Assembly (NCBI GenBank): GCA_945787015.1
Contig: CALZGM010000012.1
Location: forward strand, 1 to 64,000
Direction: 5' to 3'
DNA from: an uncultured Roseburia sp.
Lineage (GTDB): Bacteria; Bacillota; Clostridia; Lachnospirales; Lachnospiraceae
Length of the DNA stretch: 64,000 bases
The notes beneath the pieces are model-generated. The model was not told where the DNA came from. It did no database searches and saw only the letters and a program-made list of their open reading frames with translations. The number at the start of each line of letters is the position of its first letter. The stretch's first letter is position 1. Both the position numbers and the translations under genes were made by a program. This document shows positions 46,429 through 55,776 of the stretch, one piece after another.

Positions 46429-47325
46429 ATGGATAAGGTAACGATGGAAATCACGAACGATAAATTGGAAGAGGCAATTGCGGAATATGCGAAAGAACGT
46501 ACAAAAGAAAAACTGACGGAAATATTGAATTTGCTGCGGCCGACGAAACTGTTGGTGCCGGCGATGTTAAAAGCGCCGAATCAGCCGGTTCCCTGTTTTT
46601 TAAAAAACGGTGACGGAGAACAGTTTTTGGCAGTATTTACTTCCAAGGATCAGATTCCGGCAGAACCGAAAAGTCAGGCAATTTTAAGTATGCCGTTTCC
46701 GGCTTGTAACAGCCTTGTAGTAAAGGAAGAACTTTCACTTTCGGGAATGGTAATCAATCCGTTTAGCACGAACTTTGTGTTAAAGAAAGAACTGGTGGAA
46801 AAACTGCATGAGGCAGATCAGAAGGCAGCGCAGACAAAACAGATAAAAATGACACCGGAGCAGTTCCGAGTATTTGCAAGAAAACAGGTAGAATTTGGCC
46901 TGCTTCCAAAACGCTTATTTACAGAAAAAGAGGAGTTTGTGAATCGCCTTCGGGATGAAAGAGAAGCGTTTATCAATCAGATATTTGCGGAAGCCTTTAA
47001 GGAGGAAAAACTCTACCCGTATACTGAATCAGATTATTCCGTGATGGCACTTGATATCGCATCAGATTTGAGGCTGGTACGTATCGACTTCCCGGAAAAG
47101 GAGCTTGTGGCACCATTGTGCTACCGGGTTTATCTGACAGTTGACCCGATTACACAGAAGGTAGGCTATTATACGATTGAAAAAATGGCGGAAGGAAATG
47201 CCAGACTGCTCGGTGGATTTACGGAAGACGGAAAGCATGTATCTTACGGGGAAGCACCGGTGGAAGGGGCAGAAATGGACCGTATTATTACGCTGGCAAG
47301 AACACCGGATGATCTGACAAGCTAG
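46429..47325 (+). CDS. SseB-family protein
   Basis: A 298-residue cytoplasmic protein. Residues 30-120 match the SseB N-terminal pattern (LLVPAMLKAPN, PCFLKNGDGEQFLAVFTSKDQ, INPFSTNFVL). The second half is an alpha/beta domain (YSVMALDIASDLRLVRIDFP) like SseB C-terminal domains. SseB was named for enhanced serine sensitivity in E. coli; the molecular function is unknown. It is probably co-transcribed with the next two genes. Confidence 0.75.
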   Translation: MDKVTMEITNDKLEEAIAEYAKERTKEKLTEILNLLRPTKLLVPAMLKAPNQPVPCFLKNGDGEQFLAVFTSKDQIPAEPKSQAILSMPFPACNSLVVKEELSLSGMVINPFSTNFVLKKELVEKLHEADQKAAQTKQIKMTPEQFRVFARKQVEFGLLPKRLFTEKEEFVNRLRDEREAFINQIFAEAFKEEKLYPYTESDYSVMALDIASDLRLVRIDFPEKELVAPLCYRVYLTVDPITQKVGYYTIEKMAEGNARLLGGFTEDGKHVSYGEAPVEGAEMDRIITLARTPDDLTS

Positions 47326-47339
47326 GTTAGGAGTGTAAC

Positions 47340-47570
47340 ATGAGACAGGAAGAATTTAAAATGGAGCGTACCGGATTGGTGGAAATTGGTCAGGTCATTC
47401 CGATTACGGAAGGAAAACTGCCGACTTCTTTTTATTACACATTGGGAAAAGCCTATGCCATGTCGGCAAATTTTCCGGTGGGAAACCGTATAAAATCCAA
47501 AGAGGGAAAAGTGGTGGACATTAAAGAGACACCAAAAGGTTTTTTTGTAACAGTTGAGTTTGATGAATAA
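47340..47570 (+). CDS. Small conserved protein of unknown function
   Basis: A 76-residue beta-rich acidic protein without motifs, membrane segments or signal peptide (FKMERTGLVEIGQVIPIT, then a small SH3-like stretch RIKSKEGKVVDIKETPKG). It lies between the SseB-like gene and the radical SAM gene. Its 3' end is close to or overlaps the start region of the latter. Its role is not known. Confidence 0.65.
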   Translation: MRQEEFKMERTGLVEIGQVIPITEGKLPTSFYYTLGKAYAMSANFPVGNRIKSKEGKVVDIKETPKGFFVTVEFDE

Positions 47571-47592
47571 TCAACAGAAGTTGAGAAGAACG

Positions 47593-49299
47593 ATGAAGAT
47601 ATTACTGACAGCGATTAATGCAAAATATATCCATTCCAATCTGGCGGTGTATAGTTTAAAAGCGTATGCCAAAGAATATAAAGAACAGATTGTAATTGGT
47701 GAATATACAATCAACACGCAGGTTGACGATATATTAGAACAGATTTATATGCAAAAGCCCGATGTGCTGTGCTTTTCCTGCTATATCTGGAATATTGGTT
47801 ATGTAGAGCGTTTGGTAAGAGAATTCCATAAGCTTTGCAAAGAAGTGCCAATCTGGGTTGGTGGTCCGGAGGTCTCCTATGAAGTGGAGACTTTTATGGA
47901 ACAGCATCCGGAAGTGACAGGCATTGTGATGGGGGAGGGAGAAGCGACTTTTTCGCAGCTGTGCCGCCATTACGTGAAACAGGACATAGAGCTTCATGAG
48001 ATAGCGGGTATCACATACCGAAAGCATGGACAGACCCATATCAATCCGGCAAGGGTGCCGATGGACATGAGCGAGATTCCATTCTGCTATGAAGAGACCG
48101 GTGACTTTAAAAACCGGATTATCTATTATGAATCCAGCCGCGGATGCCCGTTTTGCTGTAGCTATTGTCTCTCTTCCATTGACAAAAAATTGCGCTTTCG
48201 GGACTTGGAGCTGGTCAAGAAGGAACTGGCATTTTTTATAGAAAAAGAAGTGTCGCAGGTGAAGTTTGTGGACCGGACCTTTAACTGTGATCATCATCAT
48301 GCCATGGAAATCTGGCAGTTTTTGAAGGAACAGGATAAGGGCATTACAAATTTTCACTTTGAAATATCTGCCGACCTGTTAAACGAAGAAGAACTGGAAC
48401 TGATTGCTTCTATGCGCCCGGGACTCATTCAGTTAGAAATTGGTGTGCAGTCTACAAACGAAGCAACTATTTCTGAGATTCACAGAACGATGAAACTGGA
48501 ACGGCTAAAGGAAACCGTAAAACGCATTCAGGAGGCAGGAAATGTTCATGAGCACCTGGATCTGATTGCAGGACTTCCTTATGAAGATTATGCTACCTTT
48601 GCAAAATCTTTTAATGAAATCTATGCGCTGAAACCAAACCAGCTTCAGCTTGGGTTTTTAAAGGTATTAAAGGGTTCCTATATGTATGAGCATGCCGCAG
48701 ATTACGAGATGGTGTACCATTCCGATGCTCCGTATGAGGTGTTAAAGACGAAATGGCTTTCTTATGAGGAAGTCGTGAAGATAAAGCAGGTAGAAGAAAT
48801 GCTGGAAACCTACTATAACAGCGGACAGTTTGAAGTAACCATGAAGCTTCTGGAACTGCTGTTTGAAAGCCCGTTTTCGATGTTTCAGGAATTGGGAACT
48901 TTCTATGAAAAGGCAGGCTATTTTGCTATGAGCCATTCCAGAATTCGCAGGTGTGAAATTTTACTGGAATTTGTAAAAGACCGTTTCCCGGAGCAAAGTG
49001 ACGTGCACAAAATGTTAGAAGAAAGTCTGACATTTGACTTGTATTATCGGGAGAATTGTAAAAGCAGACCGTCCTGGGCACCACCGCTTTCGGAGTTTAA
49101 AGCGGAGACGAAAGCATACTGCAAATGTGGTTCTTTATCCCATGTGGAACCGTTCCATTATATTTTCCCGACGAAAAAAGAACGCAGTATCAAGGCATTG
49201 CCGGTACGGGAAGAAACATGGCAGTATGTTCTGTTTGATTATGCAAACCGGGACCCGCTCGACCATCAGGCAGCAGTCCGGGTGGTAGAAAAAATATAA
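47593..49299 (+). CDS. B12-binding-domain radical SAM protein (DUF4080-like)
   Basis: About 568 residues from ATG 47593; ATG 47563, overlapping the upstream stop, is an alternative. The N-terminal Rossmann-like cobalamin-binding domain (ILLTAINAKYIHSNLAVYSL; VGGPEVSYE) is followed by the radical SAM cluster motif SSRGCPFCCSYC (CxxxCxxC) and a TIM-barrel domain. The C-terminal 150 residues fit the DUF4080-type tail. Such enzymes do radical chemistry with a cobalamin, often methyl transfer, but the substrate is unknown. It lies upstream of nth in what looks like one transcription unit. Confidence 0.88.
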   Translation: MKILLTAINAKYIHSNLAVYSLKAYAKEYKEQIVIGEYTINTQVDDILEQIYMQKPDVLCFSCYIWNIGYVERLVREFHKLCKEVPIWVGGPEVSYEVETFMEQHPEVTGIVMGEGEATFSQLCRHYVKQDIELHEIAGITYRKHGQTHINPARVPMDMSEIPFCYEETGDFKNRIIYYESSRGCPFCCSYCLSSIDKKLRFRDLELVKKELAFFIEKEVSQVKFVDRTFNCDHHHAMEIWQFLKEQDKGITNFHFEISADLLNEEELELIASMRPGLIQLEIGVQSTNEATISEIHRTMKLERLKETVKRIQEAGNVHEHLDLIAGLPYEDYATFAKSFNEIYALKPNQLQLGFLKVLKGSYMYEHAADYEMVYHSDAPYEVLKTKWLSYEEVVKIKQVEEMLETYYNSGQFEVTMKLLELLFESPFSMFQELGTFYEKAGYFAMSHSRIRRCEILLEFVKDRFPEQSDVHKMLEESLTFDLYYRENCKSRPSWAPPLSEFKAETKAYCKCGSLSHVEPFHYIFPTKKERSIKALPVREETWQYVLFDYANRDPLDHQAAVRVVEKI

Positions 49300-49309
49300 G
49301 GAGACCCAT

Positions 49310-49957
49310 ATGACAAAACGTACAAAGGAAATACTTGACAGACTGGATAAGGAATACGGCACGGAATATGTCTGCTATCTCAACCATGAGAATGCATGGC
49401 AGCTTTTAATCGCGGTGATTTTAAGCGCACAGTGCACAGATGCCAGAGTTAATATTGTGACGAAGGATTTGTTCCAAAAATATGACAGTTTAGAGAAATT
49501 TGCAAATGCAGATTTAGAGGAACTGGAACAGGATATTAAGTCTACCGGTTTTTATCATAATAAGGCAAAAAATATCATTGCCTGTGCAAAACGCCTGGTT
49601 TATGAATTTCACGGAGAAGTACCATCAACGATTGAGGAACTGACTTCTCTTGCAGGAGTCGGCAGAAAGACGGCAAATGTCATCCGCGGTAACATTTACA
49701 ATGAGCCTAGTATTGTTGTGGATACGCATGTCAAACGTATTTCGAGAAGGCTTGGTTTTACAAAAGAAACGGATCCGGAAAAAATAGAGTATGAATTGAT
49801 GAAGGTATTGCCAAAGGATCATTGGATTTTATATAACATTCAGATTATTACATTTGGAAGAAACATCTGTTTTGCAAGAAGCCCAAAATGCGAAGAATGC
49901 TTCCTGCAGGATTTATGTAAGGCAAAGGACCGTTCGGATAAGAAGGCAAAAAAATGA
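49310..49957 (+). CDS. nth: Endonuclease III
   Basis: A 215-residue DNA glycosylase/AP lyase. The helix-hairpin-helix LAGVGRKTANVI contains the catalytic K120, and D138 lies in VDTHV, the same positions as in the E. coli enzyme. The C-terminal iron-sulfur cluster is C-x6-C-x2-C-x5-C (CFARSPKCEECFLQDLC). It removes oxidised pyrimidines in base excision repair. Its stop codon overlaps the start of the exonuclease gene by four bases. Confidence 0.95.
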   Translation: MTKRTKEILDRLDKEYGTEYVCYLNHENAWQLLIAVILSAQCTDARVNIVTKDLFQKYDSLEKFANADLEELEQDIKSTGFYHNKAKNIIACAKRLVYEFHGEVPSTIEELTSLAGVGRKTANVIRGNIYNEPSIVVDTHVKRISRRLGFTKETDPEKIEYELMKVLPKDHWILYNIQIITFGRNICFARSPKCEECFLQDLCKAKDRSDKKAKK

Positions 49958-50673
49958 TAGAAGACTATGTAGCAATTGATTTGGAAATGACGGGCCTGAA
50001 TGCCAAAACAGACCGCATCTTAGAAGTGGCGGCGGTGCGTATCCGAAAGGGGAAAGAGACCACATTCTTTTCTGCGATTGTAAATCCTAAGGTGCAGTTA
50101 AGTGAGGACATTACGGAACTGACGGGAATTACAAGACAGGAAGCAGAGAATGGGGCAGATTTAGATGAGACGTTATCAGCTTTTTTGGAATTCTTAGGGG
50201 AGGATATCCTGGTTGGTCAGAACGTCATATTTGACTATTCCTTTTTAAAACAGTGGGCGGTCAATCACAAACGCACAATAGAGAAAAAGGCTGTGGATAC
50301 TTTAAAGCTGGCCAGAATATTTTTGCCGAAGGAGCAGAAAAAGAATTTGGAAAGCCTCTGTGCTTACTTTGAAGTGGAAAGAGTAAATGCTCATCGTGCA
50401 CTGGAGGATGTAAGAGAAACGGTACAGATATTTGAAAAAATGAAGGCACTATATGGAGAAAAACAACCGGATGCATTTGAGCCGAAGCCGCTTATATACA
50501 AGGCAAAAAAACAAACACCGGCAACATCGCAGCAGTTGCGGTATTTAAACCGTTTTGCTGCATATCATAGAATTGAGGTGCCGGAATTAGCACAGGCACT
50601 GACCAGAAGCGAAGCATCCCGTCTGACAGACAGGCTGATTGCAGAGTACGGAAAAATAAAAGAAGCAGAGTGA
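49954..50673 (+). CDS. DEDD-family 3'-5' exonuclease (DnaQ-like)
   Basis: A 239-residue protein. The exonuclease motifs are AIDLEMTGLN (ExoI, D and E), VGQNVIFDYSFL (ExoII, D) and NAHRALEDVRET (ExoIII, H and D), typical of the polymerase III epsilon family. The last 70 residues are a helical extension that is not part of the catalytic fold. It is translationally coupled to nth, which supports a DNA-repair role. It is a stand-alone exonuclease rather than part of PolC. Confidence 0.88.
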   Translation: MIEDYVAIDLEMTGLNAKTDRILEVAAVRIRKGKETTFFSAIVNPKVQLSEDITELTGITRQEAENGADLDETLSAFLEFLGEDILVGQNVIFDYSFLKQWAVNHKRTIEKKAVDTLKLARIFLPKEQKKNLESLCAYFEVERVNAHRALEDVRETVQIFEKMKALYGEKQPDAFEPKPLIYKAKKQTPATSQQLRYLNRFAAYHRIEVPELAQALTRSEASRLTDRLIAEYGKIKEAE

Positions 50674-50682
50674 CTACTCTGC
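50665..50682. terminator. Palindrome spanning two abutting stop codons
   Basis: GCAGAGT, GACT loop, ACTCTGC. The plus-strand stop TGA (50671-50673) and the minus-strand stop TAG (50674-50676 complement) abut inside it. Both genes end with Glu-Ala-Glu as a result. It may be a small two-way transcription stop. Confidence 0.4.
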
Positions 50683-51285
50683 CTCCATACATTCTGTTAA
50701 CTTTTGCACAATAGAATCCCGCATCAGGGTTGGAAGAGCTTCTGCCAGCATCTTTAAAGTGACTAATTTGTCGTGCATCTGATGTGTTTTGTAGTAATTA
50801 GCCAGTGTCGTATAGTGAGAAGTAAAATCGGAGCCGGTACTTACAGCAAATTCCAAAACAGGAATGGCTGCATCTATATGACCAAGCTCTATTAACCGGT
50901 CAGAATACTGACTGAGAAGCTTTAACAGCTCCACATAATTGTTATCGTATTCCGTTAATGCGGTAAGATTTGCAGGACCATATAAAAGTTTTAAATCGGT
51001 ATTGGTTTTCCCTGCTAAGTTGAGCATCTTTTTATCGCCAAAGGCACTAAGTTCTGCTTCCAGCTCGGATAAGGTGCCATCCGGAAAGGAACCTATTGAA
51101 AAGGAATCAAAAGGTATGGTAATATAGGGAAGTTCGCTGATGTCTTTTCGCCTTACATGATTGGCTTCGGCCTCACGAGCCCAGAAGTTTTCTTCTACTT
51201 CATTCTGATGCCTGTCATGGCGTTTGCGGTATAAAGAAATAACGGATAAAAAAATAATAAATAAACCTAAAAAAAGAAATGGCAT
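50674..51285 (-). CDS. Membrane-anchored protein with helical repeats
   Basis: About 203 residues from ATG 51285, preceded by AAAGGA; longer frames upstream have no site. One N-terminal membrane segment (PFLFLGLFIIFLSVISLY) is followed by a basic stop-transfer stretch and a cytoplasmic or extracytoplasmic helical domain with TPR-like spacing (LIELGHIDAAIPVLEFAV; YTTLANYYKTHQMHDKL). No family is recognised. It converges on the exonuclease gene with the stop codons touching. Confidence 0.65.
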   Translation of the reverse strand: MPFLFLGLFIIFLSVISLYRKRHDRHQNEVEENFWAREAEANHVRRKDISELPYITIPFDSFSIGSFPDGTLSELEAELSAFGDKKMLNLAGKTNTDLKLLYGPANLTALTEYDNNYVELLKLLSQYSDRLIELGHIDAAIPVLEFAVSTGSDFTSHYTTLANYYKTHQMHDKLVTLKMLAEALPTLMRDSIVQKLTECMEAE

Positions 51286-51320
51286 GAGGTCCTTTCTATT
51301 TTCACCGAAAAGAGGTAAAA

Positions 51321-51428
51321 ATGATGTATGATTTTTCAAAAAAAAGAAATAAAAAATTAATGATAATTGTTGTACTGGTTTTGATTGCTGCAATGGTATT
51401 AACCACGCTTTTAGCTGCTTTCATGTAA
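51321..51428 (+). CDS. Small single-pass membrane peptide
   Basis: Thirty-five residues from ATG 51321 (or ATG 51324) after an AGAGGT site. A short basic start (MMYDFSKKRNKK) is followed by one hydrophobic helix (LMIIVVLVLIAAMVLTTLLA). I believe similar short peptides occur in other Lachnospiraceae, but the role is unknown. It is divergent from the gene ending at 51285. Confidence 0.55.
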   Translation: MMYDFSKKRNKKLMIIVVLVLIAAMVLTTLLAAFM

Positions 51429-51546
51429 AATATACTAAAAAAAGATGTGGGAGTCAAATATATTCGTGGTTATGCACCTTGCAAAAAACCAAAAAACAAG
51501 GGTATACTAAACTCAATGTTTACATAATGAATAATGAGGGAAAAGA

Positions 51547-53016
51547 TTGAGCATGAAAAAGATGAGACCACTTGTAGCGGTTATGGCTTTGTTACTGATG
51601 GGTGTTGTTTTGTTCGGAAATAATGACCGGATTAATGCGCAAAGCAAAGAGGAGGGAATCGCAGAAGGAATCTATATTGAAAGCTTATATATCGGCGGCA
51701 TGTCCGAAGAGGAAGCGAATGTGGCACTCGAGGAATATGTTGCAGAACTTGCAGGGAAGGAATTTACTTTAGAAGCAGGGGATAAGCAGCTGACCTTTAC
51801 GGCAGGACAGATGGGCTTAGAGGTTTTAAATGATAATATCATTCAGAACGCGTTGGACGTTGGAAAGACAGGAAGCCTTTTAAAACGGTATAAAGATTTG
51901 GCAGATTTAGAACATGGAGATTTGGTGTTAGAGCTTCGGCTCGGTGTGAATCGGGATGCCATTACCGCGTTGATCAATGATAATCTGAAAAAAATTAACA
52001 CGAAAGCGGTAGATAACGGACTCATCCGGGAAAACGGAACATTTACTTATGTGCCGGGTACGACAGGAATCGAAGTGAATGTGACAGCATCCACTGCTTT
52101 GATTGAGGAATATATCTGTACAGAATGGAATCGAGAAGATGCCACGGTGCTATTAAGTGCTGAAATTACAGAACCAAAGGGAAGTAGGGAAGAACTTGCG
52201 AAGGTAAAAGATTTGCTCGGTTCTTACAACACAAACTTCCGTACCTCCAGTGCAGCACGTATCACAAATATTAATGTGGCAACAGACAGAATCAATGGAA
52301 CCGTATTATATCCGGGAGAAGAATTCTCTGTAAATGAGACCATTCAGCCGAGAGATGCAGCACATGGATACAAGGAAGCCGGTTCTTACGAGGGCGGGCA
52401 GACCGTGCAGTCTTATGGCGGCGGTGTATGTCAGGTGTCTACTACCTTATATAATGCAGTGATTCTGGCAGAACTTGGAGTGACCGAACGTCAGAGCCAT
52501 TCTATGACGGTGGCATATGTACCATTGTCAATGGATGCGGCAATTGCAGGGGACTATTTAGATTTTAAATTTGTAAATAATACAGAGACTCCGATTTATA
52601 TTGAAGGATATACAAAAGGAAAAGATTTATATTTCAATATTTACGGAGAAGAGACGAGACCGGCGAACAGAGAGATTTCGTTTGAGACGGTCGTATTAGA
52701 AACCATGGACCCGGGTACACAGTTCGTAGCATCCGAGGATCCAATGGGAAGTGTGATTCGGACACAGTCAAAACATATCGGTTATAAGACACAGCTTTGG
52801 AAAATCGAAAAAGTGGACGGTGTAGAGAAAAACCGGGAATTGTTTAATAAGAGCAGTTACCGTTCTTCTCCAAAAATCTTAAAGGTTGGTATTGCAACTG
52901 ATAATGAAGCTCTCCGAAGCAGTGTATATAGTGCAATTGCGACCGGAGATGCGGCAACAATTTATGATGCACTATACTGGACCCATCCGGAAGCTGCGGC
53001 TGCGGTTCTTAACTAA
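51547..53016 (+). CDS. VanW-family secreted protein
   Basis: About 489 residues. The start is probably TTG 51547 (GAGGG six bases upstream); ATG 51553 is the alternative. An N-terminal signal or anchor (PLVAVMALLLMGVVLFG) is followed by two putative peptidoglycan-binding domains (about 40-230) and the VanW core (PGEEFSVNETIQPRDAAHGY; SYGGGVCQVSTTLYNAVILA). VanW is named from vancomycin-resistance clusters, but its function is not established; cell-wall binding is likely. No van genes are nearby, so this is not evidence of resistance. Confidence 0.88.
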   Translation: MSMKKMRPLVAVMALLLMGVVLFGNNDRINAQSKEEGIAEGIYIESLYIGGMSEEEANVALEEYVAELAGKEFTLEAGDKQLTFTAGQMGLEVLNDNIIQNALDVGKTGSLLKRYKDLADLEHGDLVLELRLGVNRDAITALINDNLKKINTKAVDNGLIRENGTFTYVPGTTGIEVNVTASTALIEEYICTEWNREDATVLLSAEITEPKGSREELAKVKDLLGSYNTNFRTSSAARITNINVATDRINGTVLYPGEEFSVNETIQPRDAAHGYKEAGSYEGGQTVQSYGGGVCQVSTTLYNAVILAELGVTERQSHSMTVAYVPLSMDAAIAGDYLDFKFVNNTETPIYIEGYTKGKDLYFNIYGEETRPANREISFETVVLETMDPGTQFVASEDPMGSVIRTQSKHIGYKTQLWKIEKVDGVEKNRELFNKSSYRSSPKILKVGIATDNEALRSSVYSAIATGDAATIYDALYWTHPEAAAAVLN

Positions 53017-53030
53017 AGATGGATAAAACG

Positions 53031-53052
53031 GGCTGCCTCATATGAGACAGCC
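53031..53052 (+). terminator. Terminator-like hairpin after the VanW gene
   Basis: GGCTG and CAGCC arms with an inner CTCA/TGAG stem and one mismatch. It lies 15 bases after the stop codon; the T-tract is weak. Confidence 0.6.
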
Positions 53053-53082
53053 TATTGCTATAATTACGAATAGGTAGAAAAT

Positions 53083-54081
53083 ATGAAAATTGGAAAAGTA
53101 CCGGAGAACGTCCTTGCACGTTCCGTTTTAAAACAACTTCATACAAAACGTTCCGAAGTTCTTTTAGGAGCAGGTATCGGAGAAGACTGTGCAGCAATGA
53201 AGCTGGCTGAGGATGAAATTTTTGTCCTTTCTACAGACCCGATTACCGGAACTGCAAAAGATATCGGAAAGCTTGCCATTCAGATTACTTTAAATGATCT
53301 GGCCAGCTCAGGAGCAGAACCTGTGGGTGTGCTTCTTACGATTCTGCTTCCGGAAAACGCAAAGGAATCCCAACTGAAGCAGATTATGGCACAGATGGAA
53401 GAGGGCTGTGCGGCTGCCAGAGTACAGATTATGGGCGGACATACCGAAGTGACGGCTGTGGTAAATCAGCCGGTGGTTACTGTATGCGGTGTTGGTAAGG
53501 TAAAAGAAGGAAAACTGGTTATGACCTCCGGTGCCAGACCGGGCATGGATTTGGTTGTCACCAAGTGGATTGGAATTGAAGGAACTTCCATTATTGCAAA
53601 AGAGAAGGAAGAAGAATTAAAGACAAGGTTTTCAACGGCTTTCATTGAGAAAGCAAAAGGTCTGGATGTATATTTGTCTGTTTTGTCGGAGGCCGCAGTC
53701 GCCGTTTCGTCTGGCGTTAGTGCAATGCATGATGTCACAGAAGGCGGTATTTTTGGGGCTCTGTGGGAAATGGCAGAAGCATCTGGCGTCGGACTTGATG
53801 TGGATTTGAAAAAAATTCCAGTTCGGCAGGAAACCATCGAAATTTGTGAATTTTATGGCATTAATCCGTATCGACTGATTTCAAGCGGATGTATGTTAAT
53901 GGCTACAAAAGATGGCAATAAAATGGTGAGAGAACTGGAAAAGGCCGGTATTCATGCAGTCGTCATCGGTAAGGTGACAGAAGGAAAAGACCGCGTGATT
54001 CGAAAGGATGAAGAAGAACACAGCTTTTTGGAACGGCCAAAAACAGATGAACTGTATAACATTTATGTCGGAAATAATTAG
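53083..54081 (+). CDS. AIR synthase-related (HypE-like) protein
   Basis: A 332-residue protein of the PurM/HypE/SelD superfamily. The ATP-binding segment GIGEDCAAMKL and FVLSTDPITG are followed by LNDLASSGAEPVGVLLTILL, MGGHTEV and a C-terminal half with MHDVTEGGIFGALWEMAEAS. HypE dehydrates a carbamoyl group in NiFe-hydrogenase maturation, but no other hyp genes are nearby, so the true substrate is open. It begins an apparent transcription unit with an Lrp regulator and an aminotransferase. Confidence 0.82.
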   Translation: MKIGKVPENVLARSVLKQLHTKRSEVLLGAGIGEDCAAMKLAEDEIFVLSTDPITGTAKDIGKLAIQITLNDLASSGAEPVGVLLTILLPENAKESQLKQIMAQMEEGCAAARVQIMGGHTEVTAVVNQPVVTVCGVGKVKEGKLVMTSGARPGMDLVVTKWIGIEGTSIIAKEKEEELKTRFSTAFIEKAKGLDVYLSVLSEAAVAVSSGVSAMHDVTEGGIFGALWEMAEASGVGLDVDLKKIPVRQETIEICEFYGINPYRLISSGCMLMATKDGNKMVRELEKAGIHAVVIGKVTEGKDRVIRKDEEEHSFLERPKTDELYNIYVGNN

Positions 54082-54115
54082 GTGCCGGCAGAAAACGTAG
54101 GAAAGGATTAAGAAA

Positions 54116-54598
54116 ATGCGTGAAAAGATTTTAACATTTATAGAGAAAAACAGCAGAATTGATTTAAAAGAATTGGCAATCATGCTTGGTGTGGATGAAA
54201 CTGTTGTGATGAATGAACTGGAACAAATGGAAGCAGAACATATCATTTGCGGTTATCATACGATTATTGACTGGGACAAGGTCGGCATGGAAAAGGTAAC
54301 TGCTATGATTGAAGTACGTGTCACTCCACAGCGAGGGATGGGATTTGATAAGGTTGCAGAGCGAATCTACAATTATCCGGAAGTAAATTCCGTTTATTTA
54401 ATTTCCGGCGGCTTTGATTTTATGGTTACCTTGGAAGGAAAGTCCTTAAGAGAAGTGTCTCAGTTTGTATCTGAAAAGTTGTCTACTTTAGATGCCATTT
54501 TAAGTACAAAGACCAACTTTATTTTGAAAAAGTACAAAGACCATGGCACCATTATTGCAGAACAGAAAAAAGATGAAAGGATACAGATGACACCATGA
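54116..54598 (+). CDS. Lrp/AsnC-family transcriptional regulator
   Basis: A 160-residue protein. The N-terminal winged helix (RIDLKELAIMLGVDETVVMN) recognises DNA, and the C-terminal RAM domain (VTAMIEVRVTPQRGMGFDKV; VYLISGGFDFMVTLEG) binds amino acids and forms oligomers. It overlaps the aminotransferase gene by four bases (ATGA), so it most likely controls amino-acid metabolism including that neighbour. Confidence 0.9.
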   Translation: MREKILTFIEKNSRIDLKELAIMLGVDETVVMNELEQMEAEHIICGYHTIIDWDKVGMEKVTAMIEVRVTPQRGMGFDKVAERIYNYPEVNSVYLISGGFDFMVTLEGKSLREVSQFVSEKLSTLDAILSTKTNFILKKYKDHGTIIAEQKKDERIQMTP

Positions 54599-55767
54599 GA
54601 GACCCGTTATCAAAAACAATTGTTACTATTCAGCCATCCGGTATCCGTAAGTTTTTTGACATCGTAAGTGAAATGAAGGACGCCATTACCTTAGGCGTGG
54701 GTGAGCCTGATTTTGATACCCCATGGCATATTAGAGATGAGGGTATTTATTCTCTGGAAAAGGGAAGAACTTTCTACACCTCGAATGCAGGTTTAAAGGA
54801 ATTAAAAATAGAAATCGGACATTATTTGTCCAGAAGATATCATGTGTCTTATGATTATAACGGCGAAATTTTAGTAACCGTTGGCGGCAGTGAGGCGATT
54901 GATATTGCCATGCGCGCGATGCTCGATCCGGGAGATGAAGTATTGATTCCGCAGCCAAGCTATGTTTCCTATGAGCCTTGTTGTATTCTGGCTAACGGAA
55001 AACCGGTGATTATTGAATTAAAAGCAGAAAATCAGTTCCGCTTAACCGCAGAAGAATTAGAGGCTGCTATTACACCAAAGACAAAGCTTTTAGTATTGCC
55101 ATTCCCGAACAATCCGACCGGTGCGATTATGGAAGAGGCAGACCTTAAAGCAATTGCAGAGGTAATCATTAAACATGATTTGTTTGTATTAAGCGATGAA
55201 ATTTATTCGGAATTAACCTATACCGATAACCATGTGTCTATCGCATCGCTTCCGGGTATGAAGGAAAGAACCATTTTAATTAATGGTTTTTCCAAATCCT
55301 ATGCCATGACAGGCTGGAGATTGGGCTATGCCTGCGGACCGGAAGTGATTATCAAACAGATGACTAAGATTCACCAGTTTGCAATTATGTGTGCTCCGAC
55401 TACCAGCCAGTATGCAGCGGTAGAAGCACTAAAGAATGGTGATGAGGATGTTGCTAAAATGCGCGAGGAGTATAATGGCAGACGCCGTTATCTGATGCAT
55501 CGTTTCAAAGAAATGGGATTGGACTGTTTTGAACCTTTTGGAGCGTTTTATGTGTTCCCATGTATCAAAGAGTTTGGAATGACCTCAGATGAGTTTGCAA
55601 CACAGCTTTTGCATGCGCAGAAGGTAGCAGTAGTACCCGGCACTGCATTCGGTAACAGCGGAGAAGGGTTTATTCGTATTTCTTATGCTTATTCATTGGA
55701 AGTGTTAAAGAAAGCGATGGACCGTATAGAAGCATTTATTACAGAACTTCGTAATGAGACGAAATAA
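54595..55767 (+). CDS. PLP-dependent class I/II aminotransferase
   Basis: A 390-residue fold-type I enzyme. The internal-aldimine lysine is K234 in NGFSKSYAMTG. Other family marks are PFPNNPTGA, LSDEIYSEL and the Arg in GEGFIRISYA that binds the substrate carboxylate. It transfers amino groups between an amino acid, probably aspartate or aromatic, and 2-oxoglutarate. It is translationally coupled to the Lrp-type regulator. Confidence 0.92.
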   Translation: MRDPLSKTIVTIQPSGIRKFFDIVSEMKDAITLGVGEPDFDTPWHIRDEGIYSLEKGRTFYTSNAGLKELKIEIGHYLSRRYHVSYDYNGEILVTVGGSEAIDIAMRAMLDPGDEVLIPQPSYVSYEPCCILANGKPVIIELKAENQFRLTAEELEAAITPKTKLLVLPFPNNPTGAIMEEADLKAIAEVIIKHDLFVLSDEIYSELTYTDNHVSIASLPGMKERTILINGFSKSYAMTGWRLGYACGPEVIIKQMTKIHQFAIMCAPTTSQYAAVEALKNGDEDVAKMREEYNGRRRYLMHRFKEMGLDCFEPFGAFYVFPCIKEFGMTSDEFATQLLHAQKVAVVPGTAFGNSGEGFIRISYAYSLEVLKKAMDRIEAFITELRNETK

Positions 55768-55776
55768 GGATGAGAT

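Noticed and set aside
51547..53016. Vancomycin resistance locus
   Set aside because: VanW alone is common in Clostridia; no vanA/B, vanH, vanX or VanS/VanR genes are in the window.
53083..54081. Part of a hydrogenase maturation cluster
   Set aside because: The protein is HypE-like but no hypA-D, hypF or hydrogenase genes are nearby.
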